Below are positions 26,631 to 36,834 of a stretch of DNA of 64,000 nucleotides, piece after piece (within the stretch, counting starts at the first letter, position 1; each line of letters starts with the position of its first letter). Where the stretch lies: the NCBI RefSeq assembly GCF_012396235.1, contig NZ_JAAXPA010000002.1:248001-312000 (forward strand), read 5' to 3'. The notes under the pieces are model-generated. The model searched no databases. It worked only from the letters and a program-made list of their open reading frames with translations, and was not told the origin of the DNA. Position numbers and translations under genes: made by a program. Source of the DNA: Rhodococcus opacus (GTDB lineage: Bacteria; Actinomycetota; Actinomycetes; Mycobacteriales; Mycobacteriaceae).

Positions 26631-26885
26631 TCAGTGGGCGACGACGGGGGTCGGGACGGGGGCGGGATCGCGCACCGGGACGACGCCCGCTTCCGCGGCT
26701 CGGGTGATCGACACCGTCAGCGCCGAACACCCTTTCCGGGGAGCGCCGGGGCGCCCCGGCCCCGCGCTGCCGATCTCGCGGCACCGGGCGCGGGCCGCGT
26801 CGTCCCACTGAACGGAAGTGTGTTCCCAGCTGTTCTTCTGGACCAGCACGCTCGCGCCGCACTCAGTGCACTGCAGTGGCTGCAT
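26631..26885 (-). CDS. Small Cys-containing protein coupled to kshA, 84 aa
   Basis: Four cysteines (Cys6-x2-Cys9, Cys35, Cys53) could bind zinc or an iron-sulfur cluster; the tail after residue 60 is Pro/Val-rich and probably disordered. It does not match the plant-type or Rieske ferredoxins. It starts 23 nt inside the end of kshA, so translation is tightly coupled. KshA normally takes electrons from KshB alone; a small metalloprotein partner would be unusual. The function is unknown, and I cannot tell zinc ribbon from iron-sulfur protein. Confidence 0.72.
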   Translation of the reverse strand: MQPLQCTECGASVLVQKNSWEHTSVQWDDAARARCREIGSAGPGRPGAPRKGCSALTVSITRAAEAGVVPVRDPAPVPTPVVAH

Positions 26886-28023
26886 CTTCGCGTACCTTCC
26901 GGGCGAGATTCTCTTCGACTTCCCTCTTCCACGACTCCACGGGGCGGGTGGTGTCGAGTTCGAACTCGAACCGTTCGGTCATCTGCGGGGTCACCGCGGC
27001 GACGTCGACGTAGAACTGCTCGTACCAGCGTCGCAACTGGTAGACCGGGCCGTCCTCCTCGCACAGCAGCGGGTTCTCGATGCGGGTCTTGTTCTTCCAG
27101 ATCTCGATGTCCTGTTCGAAACCCTTCGCGATGAACGTGCCGAAGTTCTTCGCCATCTCGGTGGCCGCGTCGCCTTCGAGGTCCTTCGACTTCTTGACGA
27201 TGATGCCGTACTGCAGCACGAACTTGTCGGCGCTGACGGGGTAGTGGCAGTTGATCAGCACGGAGTCGACGTCGTGCGTCTCGTACTGGTACGTCAGGTC
27301 GTCGACCATGAACGACGGGCCGAAATAGGTGGCGTCCGAGCGGCTTCCGACCATCTTGGGCTGACCCGACGCGTGCGGGCGCATGTCGTCGCGGGCCTGC
27401 CCGCGCATGAACTGGCTGGCGACGTGGCCCTCGAAGACGTTCTTGAAGTACGTGGGGAACGAGTAGTGCACGTAGAAGAAGTGCGCCATGTCGACGATGT
27501 TGTCGACCACCTCGCGGCAGTTGGTGTCGACCGTGGTCCGATACCAGACCCAGTCCGTCCATTCGTCGTCGAGCGCGCCGTCGATGCGGGGAATCGTGAC
27601 GTCCGCGGGCGGCGGATTGCCCTCCGGATCGTTCCACACGAACAACATCCCGTCCTGGTCGAGCGCGTGCCACGACCGGGTCCGGGCGAGCGGCGGCACC
27701 CGGCGCGCGTACGGAATCTTCTTGCACCGGCCGTTGCTTCCCCACCTCCAGTCGTGGAACGGGCACGCCACCTCGTCGCCCTTGACCGTGCCCTGGCTGA
27801 GGTCGCCGCCCATGTGTCGGCAGTAGCCCTCGAGCACGGCGAGATCACCCGCAGTGTCGGCGAAGACGACGAGCTTGGTGCCGAACGCTTCGACGGAGTG
27901 GGGCTTGCCGTCCTTGAAAGCGTCGGACAATCCGATGCAGTGCCATCCACGGGCGAATCGGGTGGGCGCTGCGCCGGCGTCGATTTCGCGTACCTCGACT
28001 GTCTCGGACTGTTGGGTGGTCAC
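26863..28023 (-). CDS. kshA: 3-ketosteroid 9-alpha-hydroxylase oxygenase, KshA, 386 aa
   Basis: A Rieske non-heme iron oxygenase. The Rieske centre is Cys68, His70, Cys87, His90 (YCRHMGG and CPFHDWRWG). The mononuclear iron ligands are His181, His186 and Asp305 with Asn175 nearby. These are shifted by exactly one residue from the positions I recall for M. tuberculosis KshA. With the reductase KshB it hydroxylates C9 of 4-androstenedione-type substrates; together with KstD this opens ring B. The start is a GTG at 28021-28023. It heads the unit kshA, small Cys gene, SDR. Confidence 0.92.
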   Translation of the reverse strand: MTTQQSETVEVREIDAGAAPTRFARGWHCIGLSDAFKDGKPHSVEAFGTKLVVFADTAGDLAVLEGYCRHMGGDLSQGTVKGDEVACPFHDWRWGSNGRCKKIPYARRVPPLARTRSWHALDQDGMLFVWNDPEGNPPPADVTIPRIDGALDDEWTDWVWYRTTVDTNCREVVDNIVDMAHFFYVHYSFPTYFKNVFEGHVASQFMRGQARDDMRPHASGQPKMVGSRSDATYFGPSFMVDDLTYQYETHDVDSVLINCHYPVSADKFVLQYGIIVKKSKDLEGDAATEMAKNFGTFIAKGFEQDIEIWKNKTRIENPLLCEEDGPVYQLRRWYEQFYVDVAAVTPQMTERFEFELDTTRPVESWKREVEENLARKVREDAATAVH

Positions 28024-28063
28024 GATGCGTCCCGTCCTCTCCTGGGCTTGTGCGGTGCCCTGC

Positions 28064-28112
28064 ACGCTAAGTGAGCGTGGACGGCCCGCATGACGTGGTC
28101 CCACTGGACGGG
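28064..28112 (-). promoter_or_regulatory. Promoter of kshA with cluster motif
   Basis: Minus strand: CCCGTCCAGTGGGAC (28112-28098), 28 nt, then TAGCGT (28069-28064). The -10 is 40 nt before the kshA GTG. Confidence 0.55.
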
Positions 28113-28134
28113 ACCGGGCGGTGGGGCGGCGTTT

Positions 28135-28183
28135 CCCGTTGAGCGAGATGCCTGTCCACGCGCGGGGGTGATCGCCCTACCCT
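28135..28183 (+). promoter_or_regulatory. Promoter of hsaA2 with cluster motif
   Basis: CCCGTTGAGCGAGAT (28135-28149), 28 nt, then TACCCT (28178-28183), which ends 7 nt before the ATG at 28191, so transcription probably starts at the start codon (leaderless). Confidence 0.6.
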
Positions 28184-28190
28184 CCGACAG

Positions 28191-29357
28191 ATGACGAACG
28201 AGGTCCTGAGATCGATCCGCGGCCTGCTGCCGATGATCGCGGAACGCGCGGACAAGGTCGACGAGTCGCGGCGGGTGTCCGAACAGGTGATCCGTGAGCT
28301 CGGCGACGCCGGATTGTTCAAGATGCTGCAGCCCAGGCGGTACGGCGGCACGGAAAGCAATCCGGTGCACTTCTACGAGGTGGTGCGCGCCGTGTCCGGT
28401 GTGTGCGGCTCGACGGGCTGGCTGGCGTCCGTGCTCGGGGTGCACCCGTGGCACCTGGCCCTGTTCGACGACCGGGCGCAAAATGACGTGTGGGGCCACG
28501 ACGATTCGGTGCTCGTGTCGTCCGCCTACGCACCCGTCGGGCGGCTCGTCCCCGTCGAGGGCGGCTACCGGCTGACGGGGGACTGGCATTTCTCCTCGGG
28601 CTGCGAGCACGCGTCGTGGGCGCTGCTCGGCGCGATGGTGGTCGGGACCGAGGGCCGCCCGGTCGATTTCATGACCGCGCTGGTGCCGCGGTCGGACTAC
28701 CGCATCCACGACGTGTGGGACGTGGTGGGGATGCGCGGCACGGCCAGCAACGAGATCAGTGCCGAGGACGTGTTCGTTCCCGACTACCGGATCAAGAGGA
28801 ATTACGAGACGGCGCAACTGCGCGGACCCGGACAGAAGGTGAACCGGGGACCGCTGTACCGGCTGCCGTTCGCCACACTCTTCACGACCGCCGTCGCGGC
28901 GCCCGGGGTCGGCATCGTCGCGGGATGCTACGAACGCTATCTGACGTTCATGCGGGAACGAGTGCGGCTCAGCCTCGGTGGCGGAAGATTCGTCGACGAC
29001 CAGTTCGCCCAGGTCGCGGTGGCCCGGGCGTCGTCCGAGATCGACGCCGCGATACTGCAGATGGATCGCAACGTGCGTGAACTGTGGGAACTGGCCGAGG
29101 CCGGGGAGGAACTCCCCATGGGTCTGCGCCTGCGGGTGCGCCGCGATCAGGTTCGCGCGACCGAGCGAGCCCTCGACGCGATCGACCTGCTGTTCAAGAC
29201 CGCCGGCGGAAGTTCGCTGTCGCGCGGCAACGCGATCGAACGGTCGTGGCGCGACTCCCACGCGGGCAGCGTGCACGTGGCCAACGAGCCCGAACGCGCC
29301 CTCGCCCTGTTCGGCAGGGGCGCGTTCGGACTCCCGGTGGAGGACAACCTCGTGTAG
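28191..29357 (+). CDS. Second HsaA-like flavin-dependent hydroxylase, 388 aa
   Basis: Same fold and motifs as the HsaA at 16326: SEQVIRELGDAGLFKMLQPR near residue 30, TGDWHFSSGCEHASW near 130, VVGMRGTASNEIS near 180, and SWRDSHAGSVHV near 355. The two differ in many positions, so they are older paralogues and may accept different secosteroids. It has no flavin reductase beside it and would depend on HsaB. Its stop directly abuts the stop of the converging kstD2, with no bases between. Confidence 0.85.
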   Translation: MTNEVLRSIRGLLPMIAERADKVDESRRVSEQVIRELGDAGLFKMLQPRRYGGTESNPVHFYEVVRAVSGVCGSTGWLASVLGVHPWHLALFDDRAQNDVWGHDDSVLVSSAYAPVGRLVPVEGGYRLTGDWHFSSGCEHASWALLGAMVVGTEGRPVDFMTALVPRSDYRIHDVWDVVGMRGTASNEISAEDVFVPDYRIKRNYETAQLRGPGQKVNRGPLYRLPFATLFTTAVAAPGVGIVAGCYERYLTFMRERVRLSLGGGRFVDDQFAQVAVARASSEIDAAILQMDRNVRELWELAEAGEELPMGLRLRVRRDQVRATERALDAIDLLFKTAGGSSLSRGNAIERSWRDSHAGSVHVANEPERALALFGRGAFGLPVEDNLV

Positions 29358-30896
29358 TCAGCTCCGCATGTGCTGAACTGCCCGGTAGGAGAAGACCATC
29401 GCGGTGCCGAGCGGCACTCCGGGACCGGGGTAGAACCGGCCGCTGAGCGATGCGCTGGTGTTGCCCGCCGCATACAGTCCGTCGATGGGCGTGCCGTCGG
29501 CGCGCAGGACGCGGGCGTCGGCGTCGGTCCGGACCCCGCCCTTGGTGCCGAGATCGCTGAGCACGATGCGGGCCGCGTGGAACGGGCCCTGCGACACCGG
29601 GCTCAGTGCCGGGTTCGGTGGCGCGTCCGCACCCGTGCCCGGAGGGCAGAAGAAGTTGTCGTACGGGTCCTCTCCCCGGTGGAAGGCCTCGTCGACGCCG
29701 TGCTTGGCGAAGTCGTTGAACTGTTCGACGGTGCGGCGCAGACCGTCTGCGGGGACGTCGATCTTCTCCGCGAGTTCCTCGATGGTGTCGGCCGAGACCC
29801 AGGTGCCCGCCGCGTGATGCTTCTCGGCGGAGATGTTCGGAATGGAGATGGCAGGCAACACGGGCCCGCCCTCCTTCGAGTCGAACACGAGATACGAACT
29901 GCTGCTGCCGTGCTCGATCATCGCTCGGCCGAACTGGTCGTACGGCAGCGATTCGTTGAGGTACCGCTCTCCGGACGTGTCGACGAGAATGCCGCCGCGC
30001 ACGCCCACCATGAAAGCGCCGGAGCCGTCCGGAAGTTCGACCCCGGGGCACCACCACGCCTCGTCGAGGAGTGCGGTGTCCGCGCCGATCTCCACCGCCG
30101 CCCGCAGGAGGTCGCCGGTGTTCGCGCCGCGCGGGCCCATGCTCCAGTCCGCCCGGCCCGGTGTTCCGTTCTCGGTGCGCAGGGCCGCGTTGCCCTCGAT
30201 CCCGCCTGCCGCGAGCAGCACGCCGCGCGTCGCCCGGATGCGGGCGGTCTGACCGGCGGCGTTGGTCGCCTCGACGCCGACGACCCGTCCGTCCTCGACG
30301 ATCAGCGAGCGCGCGGCGGTCTCGGTGCGCAGTTCCGCGTGCCCGGTGCCGTGCAGAGCCATGAGAAGGCGGCCGATCAGGGCGCGGCCACCGTTCAGTG
30401 TGCCCTCCGGATGCGGTTCCCCGGCCCGGTCGACGTCGGCCTCGGGCCGGATGACCTCGCGCAGGTCCCCGATCTCGTCGCTCGGCAGGTCGAGCGGGTT
30501 GATCGCGCGACCGTAGTCCATCCGGCCGGGTGCCCTGTAGTAGTCGGGGAACGCCCGCCACTCGAACTCGATGTGGGGATCGCGTTCGAGAAGGTCGACG
30601 ACCTCGGGCGCGGTGGCGACGTACGCCTCCTGACGGTCGATCTCCTCGTCGCCCACCACTGCGCGCAGGTACGTGCGCGCCTTGTCCGTGGAGTCGCCGA
30701 TGCCGGCGCGCTCCTGCACGGCGGTACCCGGCAGCCACACCGCGGCGCCGGAGTACGCGGACGTGCCGCCGAACAGTGGGGTCTTCTCGAGGACGAGGGT
30801 GCGCAATCCCTGCGAAGCGGCCGTGTATGCGCCGGTCAGCGCACCGCCCCCCGAACCGACCACCAGCACGTCGCACTCGGTTGTCCAGTCCTGCAT
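29358..30896 (-). CDS. Second KstD-like steroid dehydrogenase, 512 aa
   Basis: An FAD flavoprotein with VVGSGGGALTG near residue 12. The full KstD active-site set can be placed: Tyr119/120 (FPDYYRA), Tyr319 (NESLPYDQF), Tyr489 and Gly493 (GRFYPGPGVPLG). This favours a 3-ketosteroid delta1-dehydrogenase of the shorter KstD class. The YPGPGVPLGTAM loop differs from the usual YAGAGATIGPAM, so a different substrate, or a delta4-(5-alpha)-dehydrogenase, remains possible. Start ATG 30894-30896 has GGAGG. It lies divergently from the TetR gene. Confidence 0.82.
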   Translation of the reverse strand: MQDWTTECDVLVVGSGGGALTGAYTAASQGLRTLVLEKTPLFGGTSAYSGAAVWLPGTAVQERAGIGDSTDKARTYLRAVVGDEEIDRQEAYVATAPEVVDLLERDPHIEFEWRAFPDYYRAPGRMDYGRAINPLDLPSDEIGDLREVIRPEADVDRAGEPHPEGTLNGGRALIGRLLMALHGTGHAELRTETAARSLIVEDGRVVGVEATNAAGQTARIRATRGVLLAAGGIEGNAALRTENGTPGRADWSMGPRGANTGDLLRAAVEIGADTALLDEAWWCPGVELPDGSGAFMVGVRGGILVDTSGERYLNESLPYDQFGRAMIEHGSSSSYLVFDSKEGGPVLPAISIPNISAEKHHAAGTWVSADTIEELAEKIDVPADGLRRTVEQFNDFAKHGVDEAFHRGEDPYDNFFCPPGTGADAPPNPALSPVSQGPFHAARIVLSDLGTKGGVRTDADARVLRADGTPIDGLYAAGNTSASLSGRFYPGPGVPLGTAMVFSYRAVQHMRS

Positions 30897-30986
30897 CGTC
30901 GTTTCCTCCGTTGATGGTCTGTGAAGACTGGCGGTCCAGTCGTGGGGTTCACGCAATCGCATCCGGGCGACCTGCGGCACGCGCGG

Positions 30987-31035
30987 TCCCACTCACCGGA
31001 CGAAATTCGATGGTTTCCCGATCCGATGCGAGAAT
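30987..31035 (+). promoter_or_regulatory. Possible promoter of the TetR gene with weak cluster motif
   Basis: TCCCACTCACCGGAC (30987-31001), 28 nt, then GAGAAT (31030-31035). The motif is one base shorter at the right half and the -10 is poor, so this copy is uncertain. Confidence 0.35.
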
Positions 31036-31080
31036 CGACACCGGATCCGGGGCTGTGTGCGGAGTGAAGGGGGATCGAGG

Positions 31081-31692
31081 GTGCCGAGAATCGCCGAAGT
31101 GCGGGACGCTGCCGAACCGAGTTCGGAGGAACAGCGGGCCCGCCACGTCCGCATGCTCGAGGCCGCCATCGAACTGGCCACCGAGAAGGAACTCGCCCGG
31201 GTCCAGATGCACGAGGTGGCCAAACGTGCCGGCGTCGCGATCGGGACGCTGTACCGGTACTTTCCGTCGAAGACGCATCTGTTCGTCGCGGTGATGGTCG
31301 ATCAGATCGACCGGATGGGTGCCGGGTTCAAGAAGAGTGCGCCCCCTGGCGAATCGCCGCAGGATGCGGTGTACAACGTGCTGGTCCGCGCCACCCGCGG
31401 GCTGTTGCGCCGGCCCGCATTGTCCACCGCGATGATCCAGTCCACGAGCACCGCCAACGTCGCGTCCGTGCCGGACGCGGGGAAGGTCGACCGGGCATTC
31501 CGGCAGATCATGCTGGACGCCGCCGGGATCGAACATCCGACGGAGGAAGACCTCACGGCGCTGCGCCTGCTGGTGCAGCTGTGGTTCGGCGTCATCCAGT
31601 CCTGCCTCAACGGCCGGGTCTCGATTCCCGATGCCGAGTCCGACATCCGTAGGGCGTGTGACCTGCTGCTGGTCAACCTGTCGCATCGCTGA
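31081..31692 (+). CDS. TetR-family regulator, KstR-like, 203 aa
   Basis: The N-terminal helix-turn-helix (residues 20-66: EEQRARHVRMLEAAIELATE, MHEVAKRAGVAIGTLYRYFPSKTHLF) is very close to that of KstR, the repressor of actinobacterial cholesterol genes. The C-terminal ligand domain is KstR-sized but less similar. The GTG at 31081 follows AAGGGGG. It sits between the kstD2 gene and the side-chain operon, so it likely represses part of this cluster with an acyl-CoA ligand. I see no classical KstR box in the window, so the target sequence is probably different. Confidence 0.8.
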   Translation: MPRIAEVRDAAEPSSEEQRARHVRMLEAAIELATEKELARVQMHEVAKRAGVAIGTLYRYFPSKTHLFVAVMVDQIDRMGAGFKKSAPPGESPQDAVYNVLVRATRGLLRRPALSTAMIQSTSTANVASVPDAGKVDRAFRQIMLDAAGIEHPTEEDLTALRLLVQLWFGVIQSCLNGRVSIPDAESDIRRACDLLLVNLSHR

Positions 31693-31735
31693 CAGATCGC
31701 CGGCGTCGGGCCGCCTCCCGCCGACCTCGACGTGA

Positions 31736-33037
<1,302 letters not shown>

Positions 33038-33060
33038 CCCGAACGATCGACGAGGCCGAC

Positions 33061-35289
33061 ATGACAATGGGATTGACCGAAGAAGAGCGCGACCTGCGTG
33101 ACTCGGTGCGAGGCTGGGCCACACGGACCGTGACCCCGGCCGTGCTCCGGGAGGCCGTCGAGGCCAAGACCGAGCAACGACCGCTGTTCTGGAAGTCGTT
33201 GGCGGAACTGGGCGTACTGGGACTCCACCTGCCCGAGGATGTGGGCGGGGCGGGGTGTGGACTGGTGGAATTGGCAGTGGTCGCCGAGGAACTGGGCCGG
33301 GTCCTGCTGCCCGGTCCCTTCCTCCCGACCGTGCTGCTCGGCGCCGTCCTGCACGAGTCCGGGCGCACGGGTGAGCTCTCCGGGCTGGCCGACGGTTCGG
33401 CCCTCGGCGCGGTGGCCCTGCAGCCGGGTTCGCTGCGTCTCGTCCGGGACGGCGGAGTGGTGACGCTGGACGGTGAGTCCGGGTACGTCCTCGGCGGGCA
33501 GGTGGGCGACCTGTTCCTGCTCGCGGCGAGAGACGGCGACGAGACCGCGTTCGTGGCGCTCGCCCGCGGCCGGCTCGACGTGACCGACCTGCCCAGCCAC
33601 GATGTGGTGCGCCGCAACGCGACCGCTTCGGTGAACGCCCTCGAGATCGCCGAAGCCGATGTCCTGCAGATCGATTCGCAGCGCGTTCTCGATCTGGCGG
33701 CCACCTTGTTCGCCGCCGAGGCCTCGGGTGTCGCCGACTGGGCGGTCACCACCGCCGCCGACTACGCCAAGGTGCGCCACCAGTTCGGCCGCCCCATCGG
33801 CCAGTTCCAGGGGGTGAAACACCGGGTCGCCCGTATGCTCTGCCTCGCCGAACAGGCCCGCGTCTGTGCGTGGGACGCGGCCCGTGCGATGAATCCCGGA
33901 AGCAGTGCCAGGGCCGCGACGGCTGCGCCGCGATGCAGTGCGGCGGAGGCGTCACTCGCGGCCGCGGTCGCCGGAGCCACCGCACCCGACGCGGCGTTCG
34001 CCGTCACCAAGGACTGCATCCAGGTGCTCGGGGGAATCGGCTACACCTGGGAACACGACGCCCACCTGTACCTGCGCCGGGCGCAGTCGCTGCGGATCCT
34101 GCTCGGGTCCACCGCATCGTGGCGGCGGCGCGTGGCCCGCGCGACCCTGGGCGGGGCCCGCCGGGTGCTCGGCATCGACCTGCCTCCGGACGCCGATAGC
34201 ATCCGCGCCGGCGTGCTCGCAGAACTCACGGACGCGGCCGCATTGGACGAGCCGGAGCGCAGGACGTACCTGGCCGAGAAGGGCTACACCGCACCGCACC
34301 TCCCCGCGCCGTGGGGTAGGGGAGCGGGCGCCGTGGAACAACTCGTGATCGCGGAGGAACTGCGCGCGGCCGCGCTGAAGCCCCACGACATGATCATCGG
34401 CAACTGGGTGGTGCCCACGCTCATCGCGCACGGCAGCGACGAACAGTTGCGGCGCTTCGTGCCCCCGTCGCTGCGCGGCGACCTCGTCTGGTGCCAGCTG
34501 TTCTCCGAACCCGGCGCCGGATCGGACCTCGCCGGCCTGACCACCCGGGCCACCAAGGTGGACGGCGGCTGGGTGCTGCGGGGGCAGAAGGTGTGGACGT
34601 CGATGGCCCGGGACGCGGACTGGGGTATCTGCCTCGCCCGCACAGATGCCTCGGTGCCCAAACACAAGGGGGTGTCGTACTTCCTGATCGACATGAGGGG
34701 CAGCGACGGCCTCGACATCCGGCCGCTGCGCGAGATCACCGGCGAGGCACTGTTCAACGAGGTGTTCCTCGACGACGTGTTCGTCCCGGACGAACTCCTC
34801 GTGGGCGAACCGGGCGACGGCTGGAAGCTCGCCCGCACGACCCTCGCCAACGAACGGGTATCGCTGTCGCACGACTCCTCGCTGGGCTCTGGCGGCGAGG
34901 CTCTGCTGACCCTGGCCGGCGAACTGCCCGGCGGCATCGACGACGAGCAGCTGACCGTGCTCGGCAAGGTCCTCTGCGACGCACAGTCCGGCGGCCTGAT
35001 GGGGCTGCGCACCACCCTGCGCTCGATCGCGGGCGGGCAACCGGGCGCCGAGTCGTCGGTCGCGAAACTGCTCGGCGTCGAACACATCCAGCAGGTGTGG
35101 GAGGTGGCGATGGACTGGGCCGGACCGCGCGCCCTGCTCGGCGACCGGCCCCGCACCTCCGCTACGCAGATGTTCCTGAACTCGCAGTGCATGTCGATCG
35201 CGGGCGGCACCACCAACGTCCAGCTCAACATCATCGGCGAACGACTGCTGGGTCTGCCGCGTGATCCCGCGCCCGGAAAGGGAGCGTGA
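33061..35289 (+). CDS. fadE34: Fused two-domain acyl-CoA dehydrogenase, FadE34-like, 742 aa
   Basis: Two complete acyl-CoA dehydrogenase domains in tandem (about residues 1-370 and 390-742). The first has RHQFGRPIGQFQGVKHRVA and QVLGGIGYTWEHDAHLYLRRA; the second has FSEPGAGSDLAGL, KVWTSMARDADWGICLART, and MSIAGGTTNVQLNIIGERLLGLPRD. This fused architecture and size match mycobacterial FadE34 (ChsE3), which dehydrogenates five-carbon steroid side-chain CoA thioesters. In other steroid acyl-CoA dehydrogenases the two halves are separate genes (as FadE28/29 below). Confidence 0.82.
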   Translation: MTMGLTEEERDLRDSVRGWATRTVTPAVLREAVEAKTEQRPLFWKSLAELGVLGLHLPEDVGGAGCGLVELAVVAEELGRVLLPGPFLPTVLLGAVLHESGRTGELSGLADGSALGAVALQPGSLRLVRDGGVVTLDGESGYVLGGQVGDLFLLAARDGDETAFVALARGRLDVTDLPSHDVVRRNATASVNALEIAEADVLQIDSQRVLDLAATLFAAEASGVADWAVTTAADYAKVRHQFGRPIGQFQGVKHRVARMLCLAEQARVCAWDAARAMNPGSSARAATAAPRCSAAEASLAAAVAGATAPDAAFAVTKDCIQVLGGIGYTWEHDAHLYLRRAQSLRILLGSTASWRRRVARATLGGARRVLGIDLPPDADSIRAGVLAELTDAAALDEPERRTYLAEKGYTAPHLPAPWGRGAGAVEQLVIAEELRAAALKPHDMIIGNWVVPTLIAHGSDEQLRRFVPPSLRGDLVWCQLFSEPGAGSDLAGLTTRATKVDGGWVLRGQKVWTSMARDADWGICLARTDASVPKHKGVSYFLIDMRGSDGLDIRPLREITGEALFNEVFLDDVFVPDELLVGEPGDGWKLARTTLANERVSLSHDSSLGSGGEALLTLAGELPGGIDDEQLTVLGKVLCDAQSGGLMGLRTTLRSIAGGQPGAESSVAKLLGVEHIQQVWEVAMDWAGPRALLGDRPRTSATQMFLNSQCMSIAGGTTNVQLNIIGERLLGLPRDPAPGKGA

Positions 35290-35295
35290 CCTGAC

Positions 35296-36168
35296 ATGGC
35301 GATCGACGTGAAGGCCGCGCTGACCGCGGAACCGGCCGTGCGTGATGTGGCGTGGACCGAGCGTGACGTGATGCTCTACCACCTCGGACTCGGCGCCGGC
35401 GGGAACGCCCAGGACCCCGCGGAACTGCGCTGGGTGTACGAGAAGGACTTGCTGGTGCTGCCGACGTTCGCGCTCGTCGCGGGGCAGGGAATCTCGGCCG
35501 GCGACGCACCGGCGGCCGGGCTGAGCCTGCCCGGTATCGACATCGACCTCCGCAAGATCCTGCACGGCGGACAGTCGCTCACCGTGCACGCGCCCATTCC
35601 TCCGTCAGGTGGGGCCCGGGTGTCCTCGCGGGTGGCGGACGTGTGGGACAAGGGCAAGGCCGCCGTCATCGTGCTCGAACAGACGGCCACCGACTCGGGC
35701 GGGAACCCGTTGTGGACCACGGGGATGCAGATCTGGGCCCGCGATGAGGGCGGGTTCGGTGGCTCCCCGGGACCCGAGTCGGTGGCCACGGTGCCGGCCC
35801 GCGAACCCGACAAGGTGCTGGTGTCGCGCACCGGGACGGCGCAGGCCCTGCTCTACCGGCTCAGCGGCGACCTCAACCCGCTGCACGCAGACCCCGAATT
35901 CGCGGCCGCGGCCGGGTTCGAAAGGCCGATCCTGCACGGGCTCGCGTCGTACGGTGTGGTGTGCAAGGCCGTCGTCGACGGGATGCTGGACGGCGATCCC
36001 ACACGACTGCGCCACTACGCGGTGCGGTTCGCGGGCTCGCTGTACCCGGGCGAGACCGTCGAGACCGCGGTCTGGCACGACGGCGACCGGCTGACCCTGC
36101 GCGCGACGTGCCCCGACCGTGACGGGCAACCGGTCCTGACCCAGGCGACGATGGAGGTGAGCGGATGA
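35296..36168 (+). CDS. MaoC-type enoyl-CoA hydratase (double hotdog), 290 aa
   Basis: A hydratase-2 type enzyme: the N-terminal hotdog (VLPTFALVAGQ, LHGGQSLTVH) lacks the catalytic pair, and the C-terminal one has Asp192 and His197 in LSGDLNPLHADPEFA. This matches the double-hotdog enoyl-CoA hydratases of steroid side-chain degradation (Rv3538/ChsB1-neighbour type). It follows the FadE34-like gene by 6 nt and overlaps the thioesterase gene (ATGA). A homologue at 48720 serves the other side-chain operon. Confidence 0.82.
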   Translation: MAIDVKAALTAEPAVRDVAWTERDVMLYHLGLGAGGNAQDPAELRWVYEKDLLVLPTFALVAGQGISAGDAPAAGLSLPGIDIDLRKILHGGQSLTVHAPIPPSGGARVSSRVADVWDKGKAAVIVLEQTATDSGGNPLWTTGMQIWARDEGGFGGSPGPESVATVPAREPDKVLVSRTGTAQALLYRLSGDLNPLHADPEFAAAAGFERPILHGLASYGVVCKAVVDGMLDGDPTRLRHYAVRFAGSLYPGETVETAVWHDGDRLTLRATCPDRDGQPVLTQATMEVSG

Positions 36169-36815
36169 GCGTCGGTACGCACCCCACGTTCGAGAACAGC
36201 CCGTCGGGAACGGTGCTGACGTCACCGCCCGACAGTTCCGCCGTCGACCGGGCGACCGAGGCCGCCCGCCGCGTGGTCGACGCGCTGCTGCGGACCGATC
36301 GCGGCAACGCCAACCTCGACCGCGTCGCGGAAGAGCTGAACAGCATCGCCGAGCACCTCGAGGAACACGCGCCCGCCGTCGCCGAGCGGCTGATCGACAT
36401 GTGGAACGGCGAGGGCGTCACCCGGCACGATCCCGTCACCGGACCCGAGAACGCGCTCGCGCCGCCTGTGGTCCTCGAGGGGCTGTCCGACGGATCGGTC
36501 CGGGGCACCGTCACGCTGACCATCCCGTACCAGGGGCCGCCCGGGCACGTCCACGGCGGCGTGTCCGCGCTCCTGCTCGACCACGTCCTCGGCGTCGCCA
36601 ACGCCTGGGGTGGAAAAGCCGGCATGACAGCGCAGTTGAGCACCCGCTACCACCGCCCGACGCCGCTGTTCGAACCACTCACCCTGACCGGGAAGCTGAT
36701 GTCGGTCGACGGCCGCAAGATCACCACCGTCGGCGACATCCGGACCGCGGACGGCGAGGTGTGCGTCTCGGTCGAGGGACTGTTCGTCGACAAGACCGTG
36801 CCCCGCCCACGATGA
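36165..36815 (+). CDS. Hotdog-fold thioesterase, PaaI-like, 216 aa
   Basis: The C-terminal 130 residues form a PaaI/4HBT hotdog: GPPGHVHGGVSALLLDHVLG carries the conserved His-Gly-Gly and acidic residue at the active site. The N-terminal 80 residues are a helical extension. It may hydrolyse dead-end steroid acyl-CoAs to free CoA during side-chain breakdown. It overlaps the upstream hydratase by 4 nt and precedes the SDR by 19 nt. Confidence 0.82.
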   Translation: MSVGTHPTFENSPSGTVLTSPPDSSAVDRATEAARRVVDALLRTDRGNANLDRVAEELNSIAEHLEEHAPAVAERLIDMWNGEGVTRHDPVTGPENALAPPVVLEGLSDGSVRGTVTLTIPYQGPPGHVHGGVSALLLDHVLGVANAWGGKAGMTAQLSTRYHRPTPLFEPLTLTGKLMSVDGRKITTVGDIRTADGEVCVSVEGLFVDKTVPRPR

Positions 36816-36834
36816 CCCCGATCAGGAGCAGACA

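Noticed and set aside
31717-31731. CCCGCCGACCTCGAC before the thiolase operon
   Set aside because: Twelve of 15 bases match the best motif copy, but no TAnnnT lies 28-29 nt downstream and the start codon is 143 nt away.
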